A stretch of DNA of 47,593 nt from an uncultured Faecalibacterium sp. (GTDB taxonomy: Bacteria; Bacillota; Clostridia; Oscillospirales; Ruminococcaceae). The stretch is from positions 1 through 47,593 of the forward strand of contig CAKTCK010000015.1 of the NCBI GenBank assembly GCA_934539245.1, read 5' to 3'. Positions 36,801-44,706 of the stretch are shown here, piece by piece. The position numbers and the translations under genes are program-made. How positions within the stretch are numbered: the stretch's first letter is position 1; every line of letters begins with the position of its first letter. The notes under the pieces are model-generated. The model saw nothing but the letters and a program-made list of their open reading frames with translations. It did not search any database and was not told the DNA's origin.

Positions 36801-38942
36801 ATGGCAATCGAATTTGGTTCCCGCAAAGAGACCTTTGACAACTTCAAGGTCTACGAAACCATGTTGGCCGGCCGCCCGTTCAAGGTTGAAATGGGCAAGA
36901 TGTGCGGCCTGTCCAATGCCAGCGCACTGATCCGCTACGGCGAGACCTGCGTGATGTGCAACGTGGTCATGAGCCCCAAGCCCCGCGAGGGCGTGGATTT
37001 CTTCCCGCTGAATGTGGAGTACGAGGAAAAGCTCTACGCCGCAGGCCGCATTCCCGGCAGCTTTATGCGCCGTGAGGGCCGCCCCGGCGAGCGCGCCATC
37101 TTGACCAGCCGTGTGGTGGACCGCCCCATGCGCCCGCTGTTCCCCAAGGAGATGCGCAACGACGTGTGCATCACCATGACCGTCATGAGCCTTGACCCGG
37201 ATTGCAGCCCCGAGATCGCTGGTATGATCGGCGCTTCTCTGGTGACCGCCGTGTCCGATATCCCGTGGAACGGCCCCATCGGCGGCGTGCAGGTGGGTCT
37301 GGTTGACGGCGAGATCGTGCTGAACCCCACGCAGGAGCAGCGCAAAGTGAGTGACCTTGCCCTGACCGTTGCCGCTACCATGGACAAGATCGTGATGATC
37401 GAGGCCGGCGCCAACGAGGTGGATGAGGACACCATGCTGACCGCCATCAAGACCGCACACGTTGAGATCAAGAAGATCATCGAGTTCATCAACAAGATCG
37501 TGGCCGAGCGCGGCAAGCCGAAGATCGACTTCCAGGTGGTGGGTCTGGACATGGACGTGTTCCACGCCATCCAGAACAAGTATCTGGACGACTTCAAGGC
37601 CGCTATGGACACCGACGACAAGAACGTGCGTGACGCAGCCCTGCTGCCCATCATGGACAAGATCGCCGAGGAATACCCCGACCTGTCCGCTGCCGATCTG
37701 GATCTGGTAAGCTACAAAATGCAGAAGTTCGTGGTGCGCCGCTGGCTGCTGGACGACGGCAAGCGCGTGGACGGCCGCGGCATCAACGAGATCCGCCCGC
37801 TGGCCGCTGAGGTGGGCATTCTGCCCCGCGTGCACGGCTCCGGTATGTTCACCCGTGGCCAGACGCAGGTGCTTACCACCTGCACGCTGGGCGGCACCAA
37901 GGACAACCAGCTGATGGATGACCTGACCGACGAGCAGACCAAGCGCTATATCCACCACTATAACTTCCCGCCGTACTCTGTGGGCGAGGCACGCGCACCG
38001 CGCAGCCCCGGCCGCCGCGAGATCGGCCACGGCGCACTGGCCGAGCGTGCTCTGGTGCCGGTGCTGCCCTCTCTGGAGGAGTTCCCCTACACTATCCGCT
38101 GCGTGTCCGAGGTGCTCAGCTCTAACGGCTCCACCTCTCAGGCTTCCATCTGCGGCTCTACGCTGGCACTGATGGACGCAGGCGTGCCCATCAAGGCACC
38201 TGTTGCCGGTATCTCCTGCGGCCTGATCACCGAGGGCGAGCGCTGGATGACCATGCTGGACATTCAGGGCGTGGAGGACTTCCACGGCGATATGGACTTT
38301 AAGGTCGGCGGCACCCGCAAAGGCATTACCGCCATCCAGATGGACATCAAGATCGACGGCCTGACCTACGATATCATTGCCGAGGCTTTCGAGAAGTGCC
38401 GCAAGGGCCGCCTGTATATTCTGGACGAGATCATCAAGCCGGTGATCGCTGAGCCCCGTCAGGAGCTGAGCCGCTGGGCACCCAAGATGTTCAGCATGAT
38501 GATCCCCACCGACAAGATCAAGGACGTGATCGGTAAGGGCGGCAAGGTCATTCAGGACATCTGCGCCACCTGCAACTGCAAGATCGACGTGCAGGAGGAC
38601 GGCCATGTGTTCGTCTCCGCCGTGGATCAGGAGGACGCAAAGCGCGCCATCTTCACCATCAAGACCATTGTGGAGGACCCCGAGATCGGTGCCATCTACA
38701 AGGGCAAGGTGACCCGCCTGATGAACTTTGGTGCCTTTGTGGAGATCGCCCCGGGCAAGGAAGGCCTTGTGCACATCTCCAAGCTGGATACCAAGCGTGT
38801 GGAGCGGGTAGAGGACGTGGTTGCCGTGGGCGATGCCATCGTGGTCAAGGTGACCGACATCGACCAGCAGGGTCGCATCAATCTGAGCCGCCGCGACGCC
38901 ATTCTGGCACTGGAAGCCAAAAAGGCCGCTCAGCAGCAGTAA
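36801..38942 (+). CDS. pnp: Polyribonucleotide nucleotidyltransferase (PNPase)
   Basis: A 713-residue 3'-5' phosphorolytic exoribonuclease that degrades mRNA and can add tails. Two RNase PH-like domains flank a helical linker: the first carries GRIPGSFMRREGRPGERAIL with RVVDRPMRPLFP split over it, the second has RTDGR-type DGRGINEIRPL, TRGQTQVL and the active-site GSTLALMDAGVP and GDMDFKVGGT. A KH domain (IPTDKIKDVIGKGGKVIQ) and a C-terminal S1 domain (GKVTRLMNFGAFVEI) complete it. AAGGAGG precedes the ATG. Length and order are normal. Confidence 0.98.
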   Translation: MAIEFGSRKETFDNFKVYETMLAGRPFKVEMGKMCGLSNASALIRYGETCVMCNVVMSPKPREGVDFFPLNVEYEEKLYAAGRIPGSFMRREGRPGERAILTSRVVDRPMRPLFPKEMRNDVCITMTVMSLDPDCSPEIAGMIGASLVTAVSDIPWNGPIGGVQVGLVDGEIVLNPTQEQRKVSDLALTVAATMDKIVMIEAGANEVDEDTMLTAIKTAHVEIKKIIEFINKIVAERGKPKIDFQVVGLDMDVFHAIQNKYLDDFKAAMDTDDKNVRDAALLPIMDKIAEEYPDLSAADLDLVSYKMQKFVVRRWLLDDGKRVDGRGINEIRPLAAEVGILPRVHGSGMFTRGQTQVLTTCTLGGTKDNQLMDDLTDEQTKRYIHHYNFPPYSVGEARAPRSPGRREIGHGALAERALVPVLPSLEEFPYTIRCVSEVLSSNGSTSQASICGSTLALMDAGVPIKAPVAGISCGLITEGERWMTMLDIQGVEDFHGDMDFKVGGTRKGITAIQMDIKIDGLTYDIIAEAFEKCRKGRLYILDEIIKPVIAEPRQELSRWAPKMFSMMIPTDKIKDVIGKGGKVIQDICATCNCKIDVQEDGHVFVSAVDQEDAKRAIFTIKTIVEDPEIGAIYKGKVTRLMNFGAFVEIAPGKEGLVHISKLDTKRVERVEDVVAVGDAIVVKVTDIDQQGRINLSRRDAILALEAKKAAQQQ

Positions 38943-38968
38943 AAACCTAATACAGACTGCATAAAACA

Positions 38969-39004
38969 AGAGCCGCTGTACAGATTGTACGGCGGCTCTT
39001 TTGC
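38969..39004 (+). terminator. Terminator after pnp
   Basis: AAGAGCCGC...TACA pairs with TGTA...GCGGCTCTT (about 38969-39002) around a 3-base loop, ending in TTTT. Confidence 0.87.
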
Positions 39005-39009
39005 GTGAT

Positions 39010-39059
39010 ACCCTCTCAGGCTCACTGCGTTCGCCAGCTCCCCCGAAGGGGGAGCTGTA
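39010..39059 (+). repeat. Third unit of the ACCCTCTC repeat family
   Basis: It has the same layout as the two units at 16699-16827: ACCCTCTCAG, a small GC stretch (TGCGTTCGC), then AGCTCCCCCGAAGGGGGAGCT as a perfect hairpin. It sits between the pnp terminator and the stop of the minus-strand peptide gene, for which its hairpin may also act as a transcript end. Confidence 0.65.
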
Positions 39060-39081
39060 TCCAAACTTCGGGTTTAGCCTC

Positions 39082-39315
39082 TTACTTGCCAAAGCTGCTC
39101 AGCAGGCTGTTCAGCGAGACAAAGGACTGATAGATGACGTTGACGTTGTTGATGATGGAGCTTGCACCGGAGAAGATGCGGGCGATGTAGTTGAACACCT
39201 TGCCAACGTCCAGAAAGGCCTGATAAGCGTTGCTGGCACCGCCGTCCAGATAGGTCATCTCCTCGGCATCGATTGCGGCGTAGTTGGCGGGCAGTTTCAT
39301 GGTAGAAGTAGTCAT
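39082..39315 (-). CDS. Putative double-glycine-leader secreted peptide (bacteriocin-like)
   Basis: A 77-residue peptide. The N-terminal 26 residues read as a double-glycine leader (LPANYAAIDAEEMTYLDGG), with an acidic patch and hydrophobic positions before Gly25-Gly26, the typical cut site of peptidase-containing ABC exporters. The 51-residue remainder is hydrophobic and amphipathic (ASNAYQAFLDVGKVFNYIAR, then Ile/Val/Asn/Ser-rich), with no Cys. I chose the start at 39315 because AAGGGA lies eight bases upstream; a longer frame to 39438 overlaps the gene upstream. It is 47 bases behind a gene for a secreted repeat protein on the same strand and probably cotranscribed. No exporter or immunity gene is adjacent. 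It could instead be a signalling peptide or a RiPP precursor; function is not known. Confidence 0.7.
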   Translation of the reverse strand: MTTSTMKLPANYAAIDAEEMTYLDGGASNAYQAFLDVGKVFNYIARIFSGASSIINNVNVIYQSFVSLNSLLSSFGK

Positions 39316-39362
39316 GGTAAAATCCCTTTCTTCATTGGTATCATTGTACTTTACGGCAGCAT

Positions 39363-39821
39363 TCAGAACATGGTGGCAACCAGCAGGGTGGTAAGCAGGG
39401 CACCGGCTACCAGTGCAGGCCCTGCATATTTCTGCCACGGAACGGCAGAGGGCTGGGTGGAGGGCTGCGGCACGGTAGAGGCACCGGCCTTGGCGATCCA
39501 GTGAGCGTAGATGGTGGCATCGGAGGTGAACACGGTGGAGGTGGTCACTTTGCTGCCGCCCACCGGCTCGGTGTACCAGCCGTCAAAGGTGTAGCCCGTC
39601 ATGGTAGGCTGTTCGGGCGTGCTCTCCAGTTTGCCGGACAGGTTCGTGTAGATTACCACGGTAGAGCAGATGCCGCCCTGAGCATCCATACCAATGGCGT
39701 ACACCTTCTCTTCGTTTTTGCTCCCTGAAGTATTGCCGGCAGCAAATGCAGCCGGCAGCGCACAGCACAGCAGGGTGAACAGGCAGAGCCCGACCACCAG
39801 CGTTTTCAGGAATTTTTTCAT
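39363..39821 (-). CDS. Secreted InlB B-repeat (Flg_new) protein with C-terminal membrane helix
   Basis: A 152-residue exported protein. A clear signal peptide (residues 1-27, KKFLKTLVVGLCLFTLLCC then ALPAAFAA) is followed by a single Listeria-Bacteroides/InlB B-type repeat, TMTGYTFDGWYTEPVGG with VFTSDATIYAHW, which is normally a cell-surface beta-grasp unit. A Pro/Ser/Thr-rich linker leads to a C-terminal membrane helix (about 132-152) without the usual positive tail or sortase motif. GAGGGA precedes the ATG at 39821. The double-glycine peptide gene follows. A role in surface display is inference. Confidence 0.82.
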   Translation of the reverse strand: MKKFLKTLVVGLCLFTLLCCALPAAFAAGNTSGSKNEEKVYAIGMDAQGGICSTVVIYTNLSGKLESTPEQPTMTGYTFDGWYTEPVGGSKVTTSTVFTSDATIYAHWIAKAGASTVPQPSTQPSAVPWQKYAGPALVAGALLTTLLVATMF

Positions 39822-40176
39822 GAGATCCCTCGCTTTCCTTCACAAAGATGGAGACACTGCCCCACCCGGGCGCAGCCCGGACAGCGGAGAAGTTTCTTCA
39901 ATCTATTTTTATCACATCCAGTTTACCAGAACCGCAACAAAAAATACAGCTTTTGGCTGAAAAAATAATAAAAAACATGAAAAAAATAATTTTCTCCCTT
40001 GCAAGATGCGTTTTGCAACCCGACAGACCGCATTTTTTGAAAATCAAATCCTTCAAAACTTGTCGTTTACAAAAAACATGGCAGGAAATACAAAAACAGC
40101 CGCAAATGCAGCCGACGCTGCGGGAAAAAAGCTGCAAAAATGCAAGGTGCCTCTTGTGGAACGGCAGAAAATATGC
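39822..40176. other. AT-rich gap between the minus-strand peptide pair and tRNA-Gln
   Basis: This stretch is much richer in A (many A-runs around 39945-40140) than the rest of the window. It holds a palindrome CCGGGC-GCA-GCCCGG (39866-39880) in the leader of the minus gene and a weak minus-strand promoter (TTGCGG at 39932-39937, TGATAA at 39909-39914, 17 apart). Open frames here have no ribosome binding site, and I see no gene. Confidence 0.45.
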
Positions 40177-40182
40177 TATACT
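40154..40182 (+). promoter_or_regulatory. tRNA-Gln promoter
   Basis: TTGTGG at 40154-40159 and TATACT at 40177-40182 are 17 bases apart, with TGC before the -10. The tRNA begins 12 bases after it. Confidence 0.85.
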
Positions 40183-40193
40183 TAACTGCACGA

Positions 40194-40264
40194 TGCGCCA
40201 TCGCCAAGCGGTAAGGCAGGGGACTTTGACTCCCCCATCGTAGGTTCGACTCCTGCTGGCGCAA
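40194..40264 (+). tRNA. tRNA-Gln (anticodon TTG)
   Basis: A full 71-base cloverleaf: acceptor stem 40194-40200 with 40257-40263, D stem 40203-40205 with 40215-40217, anticodon stem 40219-40223 with 40231-40235 around loop CTTTGAC (anticodon TTG at 40226-40228), and T stem 40240-40244 with 40252-40256 around TTCGACT. The discriminator is A40264, and CCA is not encoded. It has its own promoter and terminator. Confidence 0.95.
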
Positions 40265-40266
40265 CT

Positions 40267-40307
40267 AAAATGCCCCGGCGGCCTTTGCGGCTGCCGGGGC
40301 ATTTTTG
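40267..40307. terminator. Bidirectional terminator (tRNA-Gln / DacF-like gene)
   Basis: AAAATGCCCCGGC pairs with GCCGGGGCATTTTT around a small inner hairpin (40267-40305). Confidence 0.9.
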
Positions 40308-40314
40308 CGTCTGC

Positions 40315-41658
40315 TTAATAGCGGCGGTGGATCTTTTTGGTGGGTTTGCGGCGGTTCCAGTTGGCGCACAGCAGCCATAGCCCGTAGATCAGGGCGGCGA
40401 TCAGGCTGAGCACCAGCACCACTTTCAGGTACAGACTGGTGAAGAACTCCTTCACCTTGTCCACCCCGAACAGCAGCGGGTTGCGGGCTACGTCCTGCCC
40501 GGCAATCAGCTCCACCACGCCGATGGTCTCGCCTGCCAGCTTCAGCTCCACCGTGCCTACCACATCGCCCTGCTGGATGGGGGCGCAAACATAGTCCGGC
40601 AGATGGAAGTATTTCTGGGTGACAGTGCCGTCGCTGGTGGAGGGCAGCAGAGTCATCATGCTGTCGTTGGGGTAAAGCTGCAAAGTGTCAGTATCGGAGG
40701 AATACTTGACCGGGAGCTCTGCAATTGTCAGGTCGGGGTCCAGCGCAGCCTGAATGGAAAAGCTGTCAAATACCCAGTCCATCAGCTTGACCGTCTCGAA
40801 CAGGGCAGGGCGGCGGTTGGCGTAGCCAAGGGTATCGCAGCTGTCGGGGCTTTCCATCACGCAGAAGATATAGGTGGCACCGTCCTTGTTGCCCCACGAA
40901 ACATAGCTCTGGGTGCCGGTATCGTTTTTAAAGGCGGTTACGCTGCACATACCGCCCTGCATGGCGCTGCGGTAGTAGCTGCCGCCGCTGCCCTTGCTCA
41001 GTGCGGCGTTCTGGCTGACCAGCACCGAGGAAGAGCGGTGCTTCTCCTTGGCGGGCATGGTAAAGCTGGGCGCACCGGACACCTCCACAAAGGCGTCAAA
41101 GCTCATCAGGTAACGAAGAATCAGGTACATATCCACGGCGCAGGTGGTGTTGCCGCTGTCGATGCCGCAGGCGTCCGTCCAATTGCTGGCAGTGGTGCCG
41201 ATGCGCTGGGATAGGGTATTCATCTGCGCTACCCAGCCGTCCAGATCTCCGCCGGAAAGGGTGTACGCCAGACCCATGGCTGCCTCGTTGGCGTTGCGGG
41301 TAAGCATGGCGTACATGGCTTCCCGATAGGTGAAAGTCTCGTTGGAGCGCATATCCGCGTTGTCAGTCTTGAAAACGTAGTCCGAGATGGCAAAGGGCAT
41401 CTGGAAGGTGCTGTCCAGCTGGTCGGCGTAGTTGGTCAGCAGCACGGCAAGAGTCATATATTTGGTCAGACCACCGGCAGATACCTGTTTTGTACTGTCC
41501 TTATCATAGACGATGATGTTGGTATCCGTGTTCACGATATAGGCGCTTGCAGCCTGCACCTGATACACCGGGCTGGGGTCGAACATGGCCCCGGCGGGCA
41601 GCACAAGGCAGCTGAGCAGAAATACAAGCGAAAGAACCAGTGAAAAAATACGTTTCAT
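40315..41658 (-). CDS. DacF-like D-alanyl-D-alanine carboxypeptidase homologue without catalytic motifs
   Basis: A 447-residue exported protein with the architecture of a low-molecular-weight penicillin-binding protein: signal peptide (1-24), peptidase S11 domain (about 30-275), a beta-rich C-terminal domain and a terminal membrane helix (about 411-433, LYLKVVLVLSLIAALIYGLW) with a Lys/Arg tail. The three active-site motifs are lost: the SxxK serine is Gly63 (GLTK at 63-66), SxN reads Asn122-Ala-Asn124, and KTG reads Gln234-Gly-Gly. Neighbouring residues are conserved, so the alignment is clear and the frame is intact. I infer a pseudoenzyme that may bind muropeptides or a partner. AAAGGAA precedes the ATG. 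Confidence 0.85.
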   Translation of the reverse strand: MKRIFSLVLSLVFLLSCLVLPAGAMFDPSPVYQVQAASAYIVNTDTNIIVYDKDSTKQVSAGGLTKYMTLAVLLTNYADQLDSTFQMPFAISDYVFKTDNADMRSNETFTYREAMYAMLTRNANEAAMGLAYTLSGGDLDGWVAQMNTLSQRIGTTASNWTDACGIDSGNTTCAVDMYLILRYLMSFDAFVEVSGAPSFTMPAKEKHRSSSVLVSQNAALSKGSGGSYYRSAMQGGMCSVTAFKNDTGTQSYVSWGNKDGATYIFCVMESPDSCDTLGYANRRPALFETVKLMDWVFDSFSIQAALDPDLTIAELPVKYSSDTDTLQLYPNDSMMTLLPSTSDGTVTQKYFHLPDYVCAPIQQGDVVGTVELKLAGETIGVVELIAGQDVARNPLLFGVDKVKEFFTSLYLKVVLVLSLIAALIYGLWLLCANWNRRKPTKKIHRRY

Positions 41659-41732
41659 GTGGACAATTCCTTTAAAAAGCGATAAAATATACTAAATAAG
41701 GCTGCGCTGTGCAGCGCGCCGGAAAATCAATT

Positions 41733-41760
41733 TTGCAGCAAAAGTGCTGTGTTCTATAAT
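41733..41760 (+). promoter_or_regulatory. Promoter of the metallophosphoesterase cluster
   Basis: TTGCAG at 41733-41738 and TATAAT at 41755-41760 are 16 bases apart. In the 79-base leader a hairpin CGGTGT/ACACCG (41796-41810) followed by TTCTTT may be a weak attenuator. Confidence 0.7.
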
Positions 41761-41838
41761 AATAACAGGTTTGCCGGGGTGTTACAAGAGCCTTGCGGTG
41801 TTTTACACCGTTCTTTCGCTCCGGCAGGGAGGGCAGGA

Positions 41839-42528
41839 ATGGTATATCTTACAGGGGACACCCACGGCGATATCCAGCGCTTCAAACAGGGCAAGCTACG
41901 TTGGCTGGGCAAGAAGGACACCGTGGTGGTGCTGGGGGATTTCGGCTTTGTGTGGGACGGCAGCGCCGAGGAGCACAAGCGGCTGGACTGGCTGCGCAAG
42001 CGCCCCTACACGGTGCTGTTTCTGGACGGAAGCCACGAAAATTACGACCTGCTGGCACAGTACCCGGAGACAGAGCTGTTCGGCGGCAGGGTGCAGAGCC
42101 TTGGCGGCAACGTGTACCATGTGTGCCGGGGCAGCGTGCTGGAGCTGGAGGGCAAAACCTATCTCTGCTTCGGCGGCGCGGAAAGTCAGGATAAGGATGA
42201 CCGGGAGCCGGGCGTGAACTGGTGGAAGCAGGAGATGCCCAGTGACGAGGAGTACGACACCTGCCGCCGCAATCTGAAGGCGGTAGACTACAAGGTAGAT
42301 TATGTGCTGACCCACGATGCACCAAGCAGATTTTTGGATTTTACTGCCCTTGCCCTTGGCGAGAGCAACCGTCTGCACCTGTTTCTGGACGAGATTTTGC
42401 TCAAGCTGACCTACGAAAAATGGTTTTTCGGCTGCTATCACAAGGATGCGCAGCTTTCCACCAAGAGCCGGTGCGTGTTCTGCGATGTCATCCCCATGGG
42501 TGAGCGGCGCACCGGGCTGTTCCGCTGA
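41839..42528 (+). CDS. Calcineurin-like metallophosphoesterase
   Basis: A 229-residue cytoplasmic phosphoesterase with the metal-binding motifs in order: GDTHGD near residue 6, GDFGFVWDG, GSHENYD (family GNHE with Ser for Asn) and the later LTHDAP and GCYHKD. The family cleaves phosphomonoesters or diesters such as nucleotides, cyclic nucleotides or sugar phosphates; the substrate is not evident. Start at 41839 follows GGGAGGGCAGG; the frame is open upstream to 41749 but that is leader. It leads a three-gene cluster with a glycosyltransferase-like and an acyltransferase gene. Confidence 0.87.
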   Translation: MVYLTGDTHGDIQRFKQGKLRWLGKKDTVVVLGDFGFVWDGSAEEHKRLDWLRKRPYTVLFLDGSHENYDLLAQYPETELFGGRVQSLGGNVYHVCRGSVLELEGKTYLCFGGAESQDKDDREPGVNWWKQEMPSDEEYDTCRRNLKAVDYKVDYVLTHDAPSRFLDFTALALGESNRLHLFLDEILLKLTYEKWFFGCYHKDAQLSTKSRCVFCDVIPMGERRTGLFR

Positions 42529-42539
42529 CGGGAGGGAAC

Positions 42540-43574
42540 ATGGAAGTTACAGTAAAACTTGCCACCCGGGAGGGGGCGGCGCACATCAGCGGAATTCTGG
42601 CGGGCTTTACCCTGCTGGCAAAGCGCGGGGAACTGACCCTGCGGGTACAGGACGAGCGGCAGGGCAGCCCCATTGCCCGGGAAGCGCTGCTGGAAACAGA
42701 AATCGACGGCCGCACGGTGGTGTTCGACCTGATGGACGGTTACTTCTACAATGACCCGGAGGCGGTGCTGGCACTGTTCCACCGGGCGGATGTGGTGTTC
42801 AAACGCTCTTTTTCGGCAGAGAAGAATCGGCAGTTCCCGGGCGATATCCCCGCAAAGATGCGGCCATTGGGTCTGAACTACTACGTTACCTGCCCGGGGT
42901 CGCCACTGGATGCAGAGCGCAGCGCAAAGAGCCGCCTGAAGCAGTGGGCACTTTCCACTCGCTGCTACCCGAAGGACTTTGAAGCCCGGATGACCCGGGT
43001 ACGCAAAAAGCCGCGCATCCTCTTTCTGACCCGTCTGTGGGACCCGGAGGAGCCGGCGGTGCGGCAATACCCGGAACTGCAGGCAGAGTGGCGGCAGGTG
43101 AACGCCGATCGCATTGAGTTGCTGCACCGGCTGCAAAGCGCCTTCCCGGCGCAGTTCACCGGCGGCGTGTCCGACAATGCCTGCGCCCGGCGGCTGTGCC
43201 CGGAGCTGATTCTGCCGGACAAGCTGACCGGCAAGCGTGCCTACCTGCACCGGATGCAGCACACGGAGATCTGTGTAGCTTCTACCGGACTGCACGGCTC
43301 TACCGGTTGGAAGCTGAGCGAGTATGTGGCGGCGGGGCGCGCTATCGTCACTGAGCCGCTGCGGTACACCTTGCCGGGCGGTTTTGCGGAAGGAAAAAAC
43401 TACAAAACGTATACGTCCCCGGCGGAGTGTGAAGAGCAGCTGCGGCAGCTGCTGGCAGACCCGGCGGCGATTTTGGCTATGGCGCAGCACAATGCGGACT
43501 ACTATCAAACGTGGCTGCGCCCGGAGCAGCAGGTACGGCAGGCTTTGCGGCAATTGGAAACAGGGGAAAAATAA
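42540..43574 (+). CDS. Glycosyltransferase-like protein (GT-B type C-terminal domain)
   Basis: A 344-residue protein, probably cytoplasmic, that I do not recognise fully. The C-terminal third resembles the donor-binding half of family 1/4 glycosyltransferases: GLHGSTGWKLSEYVAAGRAIVTEPLRY split across the nucleotide-sugar site, then YTSPAECEEQLRQLLADPAA. The N-terminal part (FDLMDGYFYNDPEAVLALFHRADVVFKRSFS) is unusual, with no Rossmann glycine loop that I can point to. It is 11 bases behind the metallophosphoesterase gene and 19 before an acyltransferase, so the three are an operon likely concerned with a surface glycan. Ribosome binding site GGGAGGG is close to the ATG. Confidence 0.65.
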   Translation: MEVTVKLATREGAAHISGILAGFTLLAKRGELTLRVQDERQGSPIAREALLETEIDGRTVVFDLMDGYFYNDPEAVLALFHRADVVFKRSFSAEKNRQFPGDIPAKMRPLGLNYYVTCPGSPLDAERSAKSRLKQWALSTRCYPKDFEARMTRVRKKPRILFLTRLWDPEEPAVRQYPELQAEWRQVNADRIELLHRLQSAFPAQFTGGVSDNACARRLCPELILPDKLTGKRAYLHRMQHTEICVASTGLHGSTGWKLSEYVAAGRAIVTEPLRYTLPGGFAEGKNYKTYTSPAECEEQLRQLLADPAAILAMAQHNADYYQTWLRPEQQVRQALRQLETGEK

Positions 43575-43593
43575 TAAAGGGGGAAAACGGGGT

Positions 43594-44706
43594 ATGGAAC
43601 AGCGGCAACGGCATAGCGGCTTTGAAACGATGCGCATTCTCAGCATGGTGATGATCGTGCTGATGCACGGCATCGGGCACGGCGGGCTGGGCAGCGCGGC
43701 ACCGCAGGGAACGGCAGCTTTCTGGATATATTGGCTGCTGTTTATTCTGGCGCGTGTATCCACCAACTGTTTCGTGATGCTTTCCGGCTATTATCTGTCG
43801 GAGCGCAAGGGGGCTGTCCGCGCAGGGCGGCTGTTCCGCATCGGAGCACAGGTGTGGTTTTATTCCATGCTCACCTTTTGCATTGCGGTCAGGGCAGGGG
43901 CAGTCCCGCTTTCAGCGGCAAAGCTCCTCCGGGCGCTGCTGCCCCTTACTTCCAACGACTACTGGTTCGCCTCGGCCTATTTTTTGATGTACCTCTCGGT
44001 GCCGGTGCTGAACACAGTGGTGCAAAGCTTTGACCGGCGGCAATACAAAACGCTGCTGCTGGTGGCTTTGCTGCTGCAGAGCATGTGGGGCACGCTGTTC
44101 TACTGGGCAACGGATGAGACCTTTGTGAATAACGGTTACAGCTTTATCTGGTTCTACACTTTGTATTTTATTGCCGCCTATTTCCGTAAATACAAGGTGG
44201 TTGTGCCCAGCGGGCTGTGCCTGCTGGCGTATCTGGCAGCTTCGGCAGCAGGACTTTTCAACCGGATGCTGGCACTGCGGGTGGAAAACGTCCTGCACCT
44301 GAACGGCTTTGTGAATACCGCCAGCGGCTATCAGGCATTGGCTACGGTCGTTGCCTCGGCAGCGCTGTTTCTGCTGTTCCAGAATATCCGCATTCGTTCG
44401 GACTACTGGCGGCACTGGGTCTTACGGTTGGCACCGCTGTCCTTCGGGGTGTATCTGCTGCACGACAGCAATTTTACCCGGGCGCTGCTGTGGCAGTGGG
44501 TAGACCTGCCCCGGTTCGGCGGGGCGCTGCTGCCCTCGCTGGCTTACCTGACCGGTGCAGTACTACTGATCGCCGTGGCTGGCTACGCGGTGGATGCCGT
44601 GTATCAACGGCTCTACCGCTTGCTGCGCCTGCCCGCACTGGAAGAAAAGGTGGATACCCTGACCACCCGCATTCTGCAAAAGATCGTTGGGAGTAAAGAA
44701 GCGTGA
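43594..44706 (+). CDS. Acyltransferase 3 family membrane protein
   Basis: A 370-residue multi-pass membrane protein of the acyltransferase 3 (OafA/YrhL-like) family, which O-acetylates or otherwise acylates surface sugars. The N-terminal block GFETMRILSMVMIVLMHGIGHGG holds the conserved Arg14 and His25 across its length (quoted residues 9-31 in parts), about ten hydrophobic helices follow, and LSFGVYLLHDSN near residue 285 is the usual late motif. A cytoplasmic tail of about 35 residues ends it. GGGGGAAAA precedes the ATG at 43594; the frame is open far upstream inside the previous gene. It closes the cluster and is followed by a terminator. Confidence 0.88.
   Translation: MEQRQRHSGFETMRILSMVMIVLMHGIGHGGLGSAAPQGTAAFWIYWLLFILARVSTNCFVMLSGYYLSERKGAVRAGRLFRIGAQVWFYSMLTFCIAVRAGAVPLSAAKLLRALLPLTSNDYWFASAYFLMYLSVPVLNTVVQSFDRRQYKTLLLVALLLQSMWGTLFYWATDETFVNNGYSFIWFYTLYFIAAYFRKYKVVVPSGLCLLAYLAASAAGLFNRMLALRVENVLHLNGFVNTASGYQALATVVASAALFLLFQNIRIRSDYWRHWVLRLAPLSFGVYLLHDSNFTRALLWQWVDLPRFGGALLPSLAYLTGAVLLIAVAGYAVDAVYQRLYRLLRLPALEEKVDTLTTRILQKIVGSKEA

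Noticed and set aside
39848..40243. A 131-codon plus-strand frame before tRNA-Gln
   Set aside because: It runs into the tRNA gene, lacks a ribosome binding site, and is Lys/Gln-rich only because of the A-runs.
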